A program made the translations under genes and the position numbers. From Scleroderma bovista (taxonomy: Eukaryota > Basidiomycota > Agaricomycetes > Boletales > Sclerodermataceae), in the NCBI GenBank assembly GCA_037178675.1, contig JAYMGJ010000204.1:62001-126000 (forward strand): DNA of 64,000 nt, written 5' to 3'. This document shows positions 34,580-44,720 of this stretch, piece after piece. The notes beneath the pieces are model-generated. The model did not search any database, was not told the DNA's origin, and saw only the letters and a list, made by a program, of their open reading frames with translations. The first letter of the stretch is position 1; every line of letters starts with the position of its first letter.

Positions 34580-36640
34580 GACATGGACCTAACAAATAAG
34601 GCCATACAAACCATGTCCTGGGCATGTACAACTGTGTAAATATGATTTGTACAGATGATACAGAGAAATACAAGTTCTGGCAGCAGGATGGATTATATGG
34701 ACAAATATGGCTGTGGGAAAATTACCGTGGCCTTGCACAGCTGCGGTACACATGTGCTTAACAAATAAGGCCATACAAAACAGTTGCAGGCTATGTACAA
34801 AGGAGTAAATATGATTTGCACAGTTAATACATGATCTAGTAGTAGGAAGGATTGTATGGACAAATGAGGCTGCAGGAAAATTACTGCAGCCTAGCACAGC
34901 CACAGTACACATGTCCCTAACAAATAAGGCCATACACAACATTTCCTGGGTATGTACAACTGAGTGAATATGATTGGCGCAGTTAATGCACTGAGATCCC
35001 AGTCCTAGCTACAGGGAGGATTGTACGGACAAATAAGGCCATGGAAAAATTACTGTGGTGTAGCACAGCCATGGTGTACATGTACCTAACAAATAAGGCC
35101 ATACACACCATGTCCTAGGCATGTACAACTGTGTAAATATGATTTGTGTAGTTAATGCACTGAGATCCCAGTCCTAGCCACAGGGAGGATTGTACAGACA
35201 AATAAGGCTGTGAGAAAATTAACGTGGTGTACATGTACCTAACAAATAAGGCCATACACACCATGTCCTAGGCATGTACTTGTCACATCCATGCCAACTC
35301 TGACACATCTCCTACTTGCTCCGACGTACCTCCTATTTGCTCCGACGCATCCCCTACCAACTCCGACACATCTCCTACGAACTCCGATGTTTCTCCTCTG
35401 AACTCCTACTCTGTTCCTCTGGTCCGTCCGGCCTGCTTCTGTCATACCTTCAGGTACATACCCTGTTTCCTTCCTGTCACTTACTTGTCACCCTGTTGCT
35501 ACTTACTCCTTCCATGTGTTTCCTCCTCTCATGTGTTTCTCCTACTCCGCCTTTCACATGTCTTGTGTTTATCACAAGGATCCTGTCCTTTCAGTTAGTA
35601 TATAAGTCTCTGTGTAACTCCTCGTACCTTAGTACGAATATCAACAAAGCCCTGTCCTCATCTTGCTTCTGCCTGACTCTAAGTTCCTCCTCCAACTCTA
35701 CTCCTACTCCTACTCCTACTCCTACTCCTCCTCCTCCGTCGTAACTCCACTCCTCTGAAATACGAGGGCTGAGCCTGTCCAAGGGCACAGCACATAAGCT
35801 GAAGCCAATGCCCTCACCTCCTATGTCTTCCTTCCTCTTCTTCAGGTGCTGAACTCCTCCCCTGTAGGACTTGTCCTCCTCTACATCGGACTTGCATCTC
35901 CTCCTTTCGGAGTTGTACCTCCTCCCATCGGACTTGTCCCCTTTTTCGTCGGAGTAGCACCCAGAAGCAAGGTGGAGATTGTAGGTGCTTGACACAACTG
36001 TGTAAATATGATTTGTGCAGTTAATGCACTGAGATTCCAGTCCTAACTGCAGGGAGGATTGTATGGAAGAATAAGGCCACGGGAAAATTACTGTGGTGTA
36101 GCACAGCCACAGTGTACATATACCTAACAGATAAGGCCATACACACCATGTCCTGGGCATGTACAACTGTGTAAATATGATTTGTGCAGTTAATACACTG
36201 AGATCCCAGTCCTAGCTGCAGGGAGGATTGTATGGACAAATAAGGCCATGAGAAAATTACCACGGTGTAGCACAGCTGCGGTGTACATGTACCTAACAGA
36301 TAAGGCCATACACACCATGTCCTAGGCATGTACAACTGTGTAAATATGATTTGCATAGTTAATGCACTGAGATCCCAGTCCTATTTGCAGGAGGGATTGT
36401 ATGGACACATAAGTCCACAGGAAAATTACCACGGCCTAGCACAACCACAGTGCACATTCCCCTAATGACGTATGCCATACAACACATTGCATGGGCAGGT
36501 ACAACTGTGTAAATTATGATTTGTGCAGTTAATGCAACAAGTTCTAGCCACAGGAAGGATTGTATAGACAAATATGGCTGCAGGTATAATCCCACAGGTC
36601 ACCACAGCTGTGGTAAACATGTACCAAACAAATAGGGCCA
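34580..36640. repeat. ~170-bp satellite, about nine copies
   Basis: The landmark AACAAATAAGGCCATAC recurs at about 34,589, 34,763, 34,919, 35,089, 35,241, 36,126 (as AACAGATAAGG), 36,297, 36,465 and 36,620, spaced 152-174 bp apart apart from the LTR gap. Each unit also has TGTACAACTGTGTAAATATG and GGGAGGATTGTATGGAC. An LTR at 35,281-35,994 interrupts the array. Minus-strand open frames here are repeat shadows. Confidence 0.92.
35281..35994 (+). mobile_element. solo LTR inside the satellite
   Basis: A 714-bp LTR starting TGTCACATCCATGCC and ending GTGCTTGACA. It contains a TATATAAG box (35,599) and the CTCTGAAATACGAGGGCTG and GCACAGCACATAAGCTGAAG blocks shared with the LTR at 9376-10055. The satellite unit resumes directly after it (CAACTGTGTAAATATG). 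Flanks GTACT and CAACT are not a clean duplication. Confidence 0.82.
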
Positions 36641-36826
36641 TGTGCCAACCATGTCATACCCACACAGTGTCATGGAAATTGCAGATCAGACCACTGAGGA
36701 TGGATTTTCTGCATAGTTGTGTCATTTTATTCCCCCCATGGTATATTAGTCCCGAATGTGTTTAAGATGGATACTTGCAGCTCAAAAATATCTAAATAGG
36801 TACTACTATACTAGACTCAAAGACCG

Positions 36827-37009
36827 ATGATATCCACCAAGGAGGCAACCACTCCAGATATGGCCAAGAGAGGAAACTGCATATTTCTCACAATTGGGCT
36901 TGGCATCAGTAGTCTGGCTGTGTATACATTTGCTGACTACCTAGGTGGCTTTGGATTACTACTGCTTGCTCACTACAGTATACATAAGGCAATAGCACAA
37001 GGGGATTGA
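36827..37009 (+). CDS. small hypothetical protein, 60 residues, one or two hydrophobic stretches
   Basis: ATG-initiated frame with a hydrophobic middle (FLTIGLGISSLAVYTFADYL, then FGLLLLAHY) that could span a membrane. No family is recognised. It lies between the satellite and a solo LTR, and no splice or regulatory evidence supports expression, so it may be a chance frame. Confidence 0.2.
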   Translation: MISTKEATTPDMAKRGNCIFLTIGLGISSLAVYTFADYLGGFGLLLLAHYSIHKAIAQGD

Positions 37010-37045
37010 GCAGGGGAAGTCAAATAACATACCAGATGGTGTGGG

Positions 37046-37328
37046 TGTTGGAGATAAACAGACTGTTATGGTTTGTTTATATACTTACATAAGCATAAAG
37101 CGCAGATACAGTAGAGTTACTATTACTATAGTTCCCTCAGTAGCTTGCCAGCATACTGAGGGTGAGTACCATCTACTAACCACCACACATACTTACTGAT
37201 ACCTTGTAGTTACCATACAGGTATATCTAATATATCAGTAGCTTGCCAGCATACTGAGGTTACCATACAGATCTCCTTCTCCCTTCCTTAGGCTAGACCT
37301 TCCCTGTGCAGACCACCACCTTTCTATA
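37046..37328 (+). mobile_element. solo LTR (TGTTGGAG...TTTCTATA), TSD GTGGG
   Basis: A 283-bp copy of the family at 9319-10239, without the nested insert. It starts TGTTGGAGATAAACAGAC and ends CCTTTCTATA, flanked by GTGGG at 37041-37045 and 37329-37333. A CAGTAGCTTGCCAGCATACT block inside is duplicated (near 37,139 and 37,234). Confidence 0.92.
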
Positions 37329-37437
37329 GTGGGAAAAAGGCTTAAAATTGCAGAGACTTTCAAAACATATCAACAACATTCAATAGTACACAACACCTCA
37401 TACCCTCATTTGTATAGATGGTGCTATTGTAACAGAC

Positions 37438-38615
37438 CAACTTTTTATCTTATCTAATCTGCAATTAGATAGTGTCTCATCTTATCTTAGTGTACAGCCA
37501 TATCTTATCTACCTAGTCTAGACCTGTGCCTTGTGCTGTATATGCTGCCTCCCTTGATGTCATTACGCATAGCCTTAGCTCCACTATGATGTCACTAACA
37601 TAGCATTGCACAGTACGTAGCCTCATGGATAGCCTTGCACAGCCCTTGTGTATAGTAGTATATATACAGTGCAATCCAGCACCCAGAGGCTCTCCATTCG
37701 AGCTCATCTTGGGTTATTGCTCTTGATACTTGTGTCCTATTCCTCTCAGAGCCTCAGTAGTAGGGTCCTTGGTGTTCTTCGCCTAGGGTCATCTCACCTG
37801 AGCTTGAATCTATAACATCTACTTTGCTCTACTACGCACTCATCTAGCCTTATAAGACAACTATACCTGGACTCCAGGGTTAAGGAGCTTCATCTTCACA
37901 CCCTTGCATTTTGTTTCACAGCCAGCCTTTAGTGCCATTCCCTGTAGCCCCTTTGGGTTTGGGAGTTTTTAGCACCATCTCTTTACGTACTGTACACCAG
38001 CCCAGGGTCGTGCCTGGTGTCTGAAGAGTGGCACCTGTTCAAAAGAGGTTCACAGCCTCAAGGCAATTGAGCTATAGTTACATCGTAGTTCCTGCGTCTG
38101 TGCAGAGGTAGACCTGTGATCTGCAGCCACTAGCCATCTGTACTTTGCATAGCTGTGCCACTGCCCTGACCTGGCGAGAGCGACAGGCGAACAGAGTCTT
38201 ACACTTAGTTTAGTGGAACACCTGTGGTGATCTAGTCCTGTATAGCTTTGTCCCTACATCACCCTTACATTTAGTCACCATACCATACCAGTTTCCTACC
38301 ACCTCGTTGAAGCGCAACAGGAGCACTTGGCGATTATCTATGGTCCATGCCCTGTCACAAGTGCTGAAGCGCAAGTCAGAGAGTCAGCAGTTGAGGAGGA
38401 ATACCAGTTTACCAACACCATTGCCACCTACAGTCACCTTACCAGCGACTTTGAAATCAAAGTACTCCTCAGACTCTTTCGTTCCCTTCCTGTCCCACCC
38501 CTGCCAGACCTCCCTCTTGCTTGCTGCCGTATGTTCCACTCCTCGTGCCTCCGCCCAGTTTGAAACAGACCCACCCCTTACTCCCACCTCCACCCATACT
38601 AGTTCAGGATGGCAG
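37438..38615 (+). mobile_element. truncated chromovirus: 5' LTR, leader and first codons of gag
   Basis: The 5' LTR (37438-37796, 359 bp) starts TGTAACAGACCAAC and is followed by a self-priming site (TGAGCTTGAAT, 37799-37809; one mismatch to the RNA 5' end ATTCGAGCTCA at 37696-37706, which a G-U pair could tolerate). The leader to 38,615 is the diverged counterpart of the leader of the intact element, including a small upstream frame (about 38,327-38,563). It stops at ATGGCAG, the first two codons of gag, where the minus-strand element begins. Confidence 0.85.
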
Positions 38616-38997
38616 TGAGATGACCCTAGGCAGAACACCTAAGACCCAACTACACGCGAGACTCTGAGAGGAAGTAGGACGCGAGGATCTAGAGCAATAA
38701 CCCAAGATGAGCTCGAATGGGGAGCCTCTGGGTGCTGGATTGCACGGTATATATACTACTAGACACGAGGGCTACGCGAGGCTATCCATGAGGCTACGTG
38801 CAGGTAGAAGGCTATGTAATGACATCACTGTGGAGCTAAGGCTATGCGTAATGATGTCAAGGGTGGCAGCGTGTACAGCACGGGGTACCGGTCTAGACTA
38901 GGTAGATAAGATAGAGGCTGTACACTAAGATAAGATAAACGCTATCTAATCGCAGATTAGATAAGATAAAAAGTCGGACCGTAACACTACTCCCCCC

Positions 38998-41900
38998 TCA
39001 GGTGCAGGATTCCAGACTGCAGAACTGAGCGTCGCAAACCGTGAGGTTTTCGGGGATACGACTAAATAACGAGTCAAAGTCCGTTCGGGTCATACGAAGC
39101 TTCCGAGGAGCAGAGGGGTTTTCTCGGTAAAAGCGCTCGACTACCAGAGGAGAATTCTTTAAATTCGACGAGGGCTCCCATGTTCTCTCATGTTCTTCGT
39201 ACCCTTTCCAGTGTACCAAATACTGGAGCTGCCTTTTATAAATACGAGAGGCTACTATATAGTCCACTTCGTACTCCTCATCGCGTTCTTCAGAGACATG
39301 TATCGGTCCAGGCCGAGACACGGGTTGGCCGGGAAGAGGACCTAAATAAGGTTTAACTCGAGAAACATTCACAACCGGGTGAATCCGAAGAGTTTTCGGG
39401 AGCTTAAGCTCAACCGCATTCGGGGTTACACGAGTGACCTCATAGGGACCAATCCACTTCTCCGTAAGCTTCTTAGAAGCACGATTTAGCATACGAAGGT
39501 TGTCCGTAGAAAGCCAAACTTGTTGGCCTACAACATAGTCCGGGGCGGGATTTCTATGCTTATCCGCCTGAAGCTTCATATTACGTTTTGCCTTCTCAGA
39601 AGACTCAACAACTTTACTAAATATGGCGGCAAAGTCTTTAGCCGCTGGGGCTACTGTGTCGATCGGCTCAACACCCATACGAGGGGAATAACTCCGGGTA
39701 ATTCCAAACGGTGAATCAGTGGTCACCTCCGAGACCGTGTTGTTCCAAACGAACTGGGCAATTTTGATCCATTTGGCCCATTCGCTTTGACGATCACTAA
39801 CGTAAGTTCGGAGATACTGATTAATTTCGCGGTTCAACCGCTCCGTTTGACCATCGGTTTGAGGGTGGAACGCCGTAGACATTTTCCTTTTAACGCCTAA
39901 AAGTCTATACAACTCCCCCAGGAAGTTGCTTGCAAAGACCGATCCGCGGTCTGACACAACGGAAGATGGGAGTCCATGCTGACACCAAACATGATCTCTA
40001 AATAACTCAGCGGTCGACAAGGCGGTTTCCTCTTTAGTGCAAGGTACAAACACGACCTCCTTGGAGAACCGATCAACCACGACTAATATATAGTTGTAAC
40101 CGAGGGATTCCGGCATCTCGGTAAAGTCCATAGTGACATCAAGCCACGGGCCGCTAGGGGTAGGGAGAGGGATAAGACTTCCAGAAGTCTTTTGATTCGA
40201 CACCTTGGACTGTTGGCACTTTTGACAGTGCTTTACGTAGGTTTGAATCTGTTCTTTCATCCCTTTCCAAGAATAATGCTTCCTGAGTGCGTTATACGTA
40301 GCTTTTACTCCTTTATGACCAGCAACAGGAGTATCGTGAAAGTTCGTAATGAGCGACTGTCGCTCTTCGTAAGACTGATCAGTGACGTCGATCAGTTTAA
40401 TAGATACCGGGTTCAACAGGACCTGGTCCTTGTTATCGTCGGAACTAGATACGTAATGGTCCGATCGCCTGCTAAGCGGATCTGCAACGTGCATCTGGGT
40501 TCCCTTCTTATAGATAAGTGAATAGTTAAACCGCGTCATCCACATCTGCCAGCGCGCTTGGCGCTTAGACAAATTCTGCGACTTGGTGAAGTACGTTAAA
40601 TTATGATGGTCCGTGTAGATCTCAAAGGCGTAAGGAGTGGCCTCGAGATAATGGCGCCAGGCCTCAGTTGCTTTTATGATGGCCAGCATCTCTTTATCGT
40701 GAATAGGATAATTTCGTTCTGGAGGTGTCATGGAATGTGACATGTACGCGACGGGTCTGAATTCGCCGTCTTCGCACTTCACGGATATCACTCCCCCGAC
40801 GGCGAACTCAGACGCATCGGTTTCGAGGCGGAATTCGCGGTCCTGATCGGGGTACTGAAGTACCGGAGCACGAGTAAAGGCAGCTTTCAAAGCCTCAAAC
40901 GCAGCGCGTTCCTTTTCTCCAAAGTTAAATACCGTGTCTTTACACGTAAGATCCGTCATGGGTCTAGCCATGATCGCATAATCTTTAATAAAGCGTCTAT
41001 AGAAATTGCCGAGACCTAGGAACGCGCGAACCTGCTTCACGTTTGTTGGCTCAGGCCATTTCAAAATAGCATTAACTTTTTCAGGGTCCATTTTGATACC
41101 ATCCCGTGACACGATCATACCGAGGAAGTCGACTTCGGTAACTCTGAAGCGACACTTCTCAGGTTTGACAAACAAGTCGTTATCACGTAAACGTTTCAAA
41201 ACTTCCAGCACGATTCTATCATGCTTTTCCTGATCGTCCGTATCCGTAAATATCATAAGGTCATCGATATACACCACGCAGACATCCGACATATCATGGA
41301 AGATTTCATTCATCATCTTCTGGAATGTCGCGGGTGAATTACAGAGACCGAAATACATAACTAACGGCTCGAAAGCCCCTTTGTGCGTTACAAACGCAGC
41401 TTTCCACTCATCGCCTTCGCGAATCCTCACATTGTTGTAACCCCACCGAAGGTCCATTTTCGTGAAGAGTTTACAACCCTTAAGCTTGTCAACAAGCTGA
41501 GAGATAAGCGGCAGCGGATAGTTATTTTTAATCGTCCAGTCGTTTACATAACGGTAATCCTGTACCATGCGCTTCTTGCCGTCCTTTTTTGGGATAAAGA
41601 AGACCGGTGACGTCTGCTGACTAATAGAAGGCCGAATGTATCCTTTAGCGAGTTGATCATCAAGGAACGATTCGACTTCTTTTTGCTCATCAACAGAGAG
41701 CGGAATAAGTCTTCCCTTTTTGGGCGGGAAGTCTTCTTTCAGATCAATTCCATGATCCCAAGGTTTTCTTAGCGGCATGCGCTCTGACGACTTTTTACTA
41801 AATACATCTAGGAATTCCCAGTACTCTTTAGGGACCTGCTTCTGAGCTTCTTCTAGGGTCGACTCATCGATAGTGACCTTTGATTCATGAGCTTTCAAAG

Positions 41901-42771
41901 CTTGTACCCAAGTTTCCTGAGATTCATTTTCTCGTAATAACTTAGCAAAGCGTGTCTCTAAAAGTGACTTGCACTCTGGAGGACACCTTGTTAAATTAAC
42001 TTTGCCTGTTACCCAATCTATATCGGGGTTGTGCTTCTGAAGCCAGGTGTGGCCAAGGATAAGCGGCACTTTTCCAAGGCACGTGACGGCACACCACAGC
42101 TTTTCAGCATGTTTCCCAATACCGACTGTCAACAATACATAATGCGTGATGTCACCCTCCTGATTCCTAGTGCCATCTACGTTAAGCACAGGGACGGGTT
42201 TCACCAGCTTAGATAACTGAAGTCGTCGATCAAGAGCCCAGCTCTTGTCAACAAAACAACCAGTAGCGCCACTGTCTAGCAGAGCGTCTACTTTAATAGT
42301 GTTAAGCGGTCCGCGGATGCAGACCGGTACCGTCACTTCACGTTCCATTGTGAAGGACCTTCGTAAGTCCATGAGAACTTCCAAGTTGCCGGCGGGACTT
42401 TCCGGTTCCTTAGATGCCAAAGAAGGAGAAGAAATATTTTTATTCGATCGGGAATTAAGCACGCTCGATTTTACTTCCGGCGCCGAGCCCTTTGCAGGGA
42501 CCCCCTTAGAAGGTACAGTATAGTCCGAGTCACAGTCCATAGTATCAACAGACAACACAGAGTAACGAGAAGGAGAAACAGAAACAGGAGAAACTATCGA
42601 AGACACTTTTTTGTGGGTTTTCGCTATTTTTGTACGTAACAAAGCAATGCGGTATTTAAATATTTCCTGTACTGCAGGAGTGGTAGCACGAGAGAGTCTA
42701 TAGTCCAGAATACGTATAGCTAAGTCCAATGAAGACTCGAGAGCGAGGATGCCCGTTTTATCCTCACTCAC
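38998..42771 (-). CDS. chromovirus Pol: protease, reverse transcriptase, RNase H, integrase, chromodomain
   Basis: A single frame of about 1257 codons with no ATG at its head; the first possible codon is GTG, overlapping the gag stop, so it is most likely made as Gag-Pol by -1 frameshifting. Domains in order: aspartic protease (LLDSGATGCFVD, residue ~165); reverse transcriptase with FFIPKKDGKKRMVQDYRYVN (~395) and CVVYIDDLMIF (~510); RNase H (ETDASEFAVGGVIS); integrase with the HHCC zinc finger (HDTPVAGHKG ... HCQKCQQ) and DDE core (TMDFTE, SDRGSVF, TERLNREINQ); and a C-terminal chromodomain (EYEVDYIVASRI, LQYLVHWKGYEEHERTWEP). All catalytic residues I can identify are present. The chromodomain would steer integration to histone-marked chromatin. 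Confidence 0.95.
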   Translation of the reverse strand: MSEDKTGILALESSLDLAIRILDYRLSRATTPAVQEIFKYRIALLRTKIAKTHKKVSSIVSPVSVSPSRYSVLSVDTMDCDSDYTVPSKGVPAKGSAPEVKSSVLNSRSNKNISSPSLASKEPESPAGNLEVLMDLRRSFTMEREVTVPVCIRGPLNTIKVDALLDSGATGCFVDKSWALDRRLQLSKLVKPVPVLNVDGTRNQEGDITHYVLLTVGIGKHAEKLWCAVTCLGKVPLILGHTWLQKHNPDIDWVTGKVNLTRCPPECKSLLETRFAKLLRENESQETWVQALKAHESKVTIDESTLEEAQKQVPKEYWEFLDVFSKKSSERMPLRKPWDHGIDLKEDFPPKKGRLIPLSVDEQKEVESFLDDQLAKGYIRPSISQQTSPVFFIPKKDGKKRMVQDYRYVNDWTIKNNYPLPLISQLVDKLKGCKLFTKMDLRWGYNNVRIREGDEWKAAFVTHKGAFEPLVMYFGLCNSPATFQKMMNEIFHDMSDVCVVYIDDLMIFTDTDDQEKHDRIVLEVLKRLRDNDLFVKPEKCRFRVTEVDFLGMIVSRDGIKMDPEKVNAILKWPEPTNVKQVRAFLGLGNFYRRFIKDYAIMARPMTDLTCKDTVFNFGEKERAAFEALKAAFTRAPVLQYPDQDREFRLETDASEFAVGGVISVKCEDGEFRPVAYMSHSMTPPERNYPIHDKEMLAIIKATEAWRHYLEATPYAFEIYTDHHNLTYFTKSQNLSKRQARWQMWMTRFNYSLIYKKGTQMHVADPLSRRSDHYVSSSDDNKDQVLLNPVSIKLIDVTDQSYEERQSLITNFHDTPVAGHKGVKATYNALRKHYSWKGMKEQIQTYVKHCQKCQQSKVSNQKTSGSLIPLPTPSGPWLDVTMDFTEMPESLGYNYILVVVDRFSKEVVFVPCTKEETALSTAELFRDHVWCQHGLPSSVVSDRGSVFASNFLGELYRLLGVKRKMSTAFHPQTDGQTERLNREINQYLRTYVSDRQSEWAKWIKIAQFVWNNTVSEVTTDSPFGITRSYSPRMGVEPIDTVAPAAKDFAAIFSKVVESSEKAKRNMKLQADKHRNPAPDYVVGQQVWLSTDNLRMLNRASKKLTEKWIGPYEVTRVTPNAVELKLPKTLRIHPVVNVSRVKPYLGPLPGQPVSRPGPIHVSEERDEEYEVDYIVASRIYKRQLQYLVHWKGYEEHERTWEPSSNLKNSPLVVERFYRENPSAPRKLRMTRTDFDSLFSRIPENLTVCDAQFCSLESCT

Positions 42772-43769
42772 TAATCTTTTAAATCTCTGAAGAACGCCTG
42801 CATCTCTGCAAACGTCATTCCTCTTACTGCATTTAACCGGTCATCTTCCGGCTGGGCTTGCGTTGCCCGTGCTTGTGGTTGCCCACGACGAGGGCGGCGC
42901 GGCTTTGTGCACTCTCGTGCAATGTGGCCAAATAATTGGCAATTGTAGCACTGGGGCCCTTTACCCCTTTGCTGGTTCACTTCAACGGCACCTATGTCCA
43001 TCGGGACACCACTCCCCGATGCGGTTGAAGACGAATATGATTGGCTCTGGTAATACCGGGCAGAGCCTTGCCCTTGGAGGTTGATGAGGAAGAGTTCCTG
43101 GGCTCTTCCCATCGCACGAGCAGAGTTTGCGAGTCGCTCGTAGGTGTCTCGTCGCATTCCCTGTATGTAGATTTGCTCCAAGAGTTTCCTCTGGAGCGCG
43201 CGTTCGAGCAGATCACGGGCGTATTCATCTCCACAGCCCCCTTGGTTCTTGAGCGTCTCGAACTGCGCCAAGAAGTCATCAATTCTTTGCCTCGGGCCCT
43301 GCCTAAGGCGAAGAAGTTGGGCACGTGCCCACTCGGCGTTGTTCCCAGGGAGAAAGAACCTCTCTATTTCCTCTGCGAAGTCATCCCAGGCGGGCCAGGC
43401 CGGAGGGGGCGGGAGCTGTCCAGCTGGGACGGGCGGGGCGTTGGCCTGGGCCTGGGCTGCTGCCATGCAGCTATCCAGACGAACCTGAGCCCACCGACCA
43501 GCTTTCGGGCCAGTGAGCCGGGAGAGAACTGCGGCGGTAACCTGGGCGTCATTCGTCCCCTCCATCGCGATCTGTAACCAAATTTTGATCTTAGACCACC
43601 ATTCGTGGAACTTCTGAGGGGAGCCATCGTAACTCCCGGGATCCGCGACCACCTTCTTGCGCGGCGGCGGTGCAGGGTGAGGCTGTGCAGCCGCAAGGGC
43701 CGCGATATGTGCTTGGAGGTCAATTTGCCCCTGGACAAGCTGTCCGAGGAGCTGGTTAAGGTCTGCCAT
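42771..43769 (-). CDS. chromovirus Gag with CCHC zinc knuckle
   Basis: 332 codons from ATG (MADLNQLLGQLVQG) to TAG at 42771-42773. The middle has a retrotransposon gag region (WWSKIKIWLQIAMEG, AWDDFAEEIERFF). Near residue 275 is a zinc knuckle CYNCQLFGHIAREC followed by a basic KPRRPRRGQPQ tail, expected to bind the element's RNA. It is the structural protein of the virus-like particle. The ATGGCAG at its start is also the breakpoint of the truncated relative at 38,615. Confidence 0.92.
   Translation of the reverse strand: MADLNQLLGQLVQGQIDLQAHIAALAAAQPHPAPPPRKKVVADPGSYDGSPQKFHEWWSKIKIWLQIAMEGTNDAQVTAAVLSRLTGPKAGRWAQVRLDSCMAAAQAQANAPPVPAGQLPPPPAWPAWDDFAEEIERFFLPGNNAEWARAQLLRLRQGPRQRIDDFLAQFETLKNQGGCGDEYARDLLERALQRKLLEQIYIQGMRRDTYERLANSARAMGRAQELFLINLQGQGSARYYQSQSYSSSTASGSGVPMDIGAVEVNQQRGKGPQCYNCQLFGHIARECTKPRRPRRGQPQARATQAQPEDDRLNAVRGMTFAEMQAFFRDLKD
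42777..42783 (-). promoter_or_regulatory. -1 frameshift slippery heptamer T TTA AAA
   Basis: In the gag frame the last codons read GAT TTA AAA GAT TAG, so the heptamer T TTA AAA sits in the correct phase two codons before the stop. A -1 slip gives TTT AAA AGA TTA GTG AGT GAG GAT, entering the pol frame without a stop. It fits the X XXY YYZ rule. Confidence 0.75.
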
Positions 43770-44566
43770 GAGGACCTAGTAGGGGTGGAGGCGGGAATAG
43801 GGGGTAGGTCTTTGTTTAACCGGTCGGAGACGGGAAGACCGGAACGTGCGGCGGCGAGCGAGCGGGAGGTCTGGCAGGGGCGCGACAGGAAGGGAACGGT
43901 GGAAGCCGAGGAGGACTTGGATTTCGAAGTCGCTGACAAGGCGACTGTAGGCGGCAACGGCGTTGGTGAACTGGAACTCCTCTTCGATTGCTGACTCCCT
44001 TTCTTGTACTTTAACAAGGGTGTCAGGACGAGGACCGTAGATGATCGTCAAGCGCTCCTGTTGCGCTTCGACGAGGTGACGAGGGAACTGGTAAGGTATG
44101 GTGGTAGCGTAAGGGGTGACGTAGGAGTAAGGTTACTTTCGGGACTAGATCCCCACAGTTGTTCCGCTAAACTAAGCGTAAGACTCTGTTCGCCTGTCGC
44201 GCTCGCCGGGTCAGGGCAGTGGCACAGCTATGCAGAGAACAAACGGCTAGCGGCTGCAGATCACAAGGTCTACCTCTGCACGGACGCAGGAACTACGGAG
44301 TATGTATGTCTCAATCGCCTTGAGGCTGCGAACCTCTCTTGAACGGGCGCCGACCTTCAGACACCAGGCACGACCCTGGGCTGGTGTACAGTACGTAAAG
44401 GTAACGGTGCTAAAACTCCCAATGCCGAAGCACTACGGGAACGGCACTAAAGGCTGGCCGTGAACGAAACAGAAGGTATGAAGGTGAAGCTCCTTAACCC
44501 TGGAGTCCGGGTATAGTTTCCTTATAAGGCTAGGAGAGCGCGTAGTAGAGCGAGTAAGATGTATAG

Positions 44567-44577
44567 ATTCGAGCTCA
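44567..44577 (-). promoter_or_regulatory. self-priming primer-binding site TGAGCTCGAAT
   Basis: Two bases after the 5' LTR the minus strand reads TGAGCTCGAAT, the exact complement of ATTCGAGCTCA at 44682-44672 in the LTR, which lies 29 nt downstream of a TATATATAC box and is the predicted RNA 5' end. This is the arrangement of the self-priming Tf1/sushi group of chromoviruses. Confidence 0.8.
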
Positions 44578-44710
44578 GGTGAGATGACCCTAGGCAGAAC
44601 ACCTAAGACCCAACTACACGCGAGACTCTGAGAGGAAATAGGACGCGAGGATCTAGAGCAATAACCCAAGATGAGCTCGAATGGGGAGCCTCTGGGTGCT
44701 GGATTGCACG

Positions 44711-44720
44711 GTATATATAC
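44711..44720 (-). promoter_or_regulatory. TATA box of the chromovirus LTR
   Basis: GTATATATAC, 29 nt upstream of the predicted transcription start at 44,682. The same box at the same spacing is present in the LTRs at 37,658-37,667, 38,616-38,986 and, in similar form, the two solo LTRs of the family. Confidence 0.7.

Noticed and set aside
34063..36640. CRISPR-like array from regularly spaced repeats
   Set aside because: Units are contiguous or ~170 bp satellite without unique spacers, in a eukaryotic genome with no cas genes.
38307..38638. Plus-strand frames that look like a small gene
   Set aside because: They are the diverged counterpart of the chromovirus leader (minus 43,776-44,051) in the truncated copy, not a host gene.
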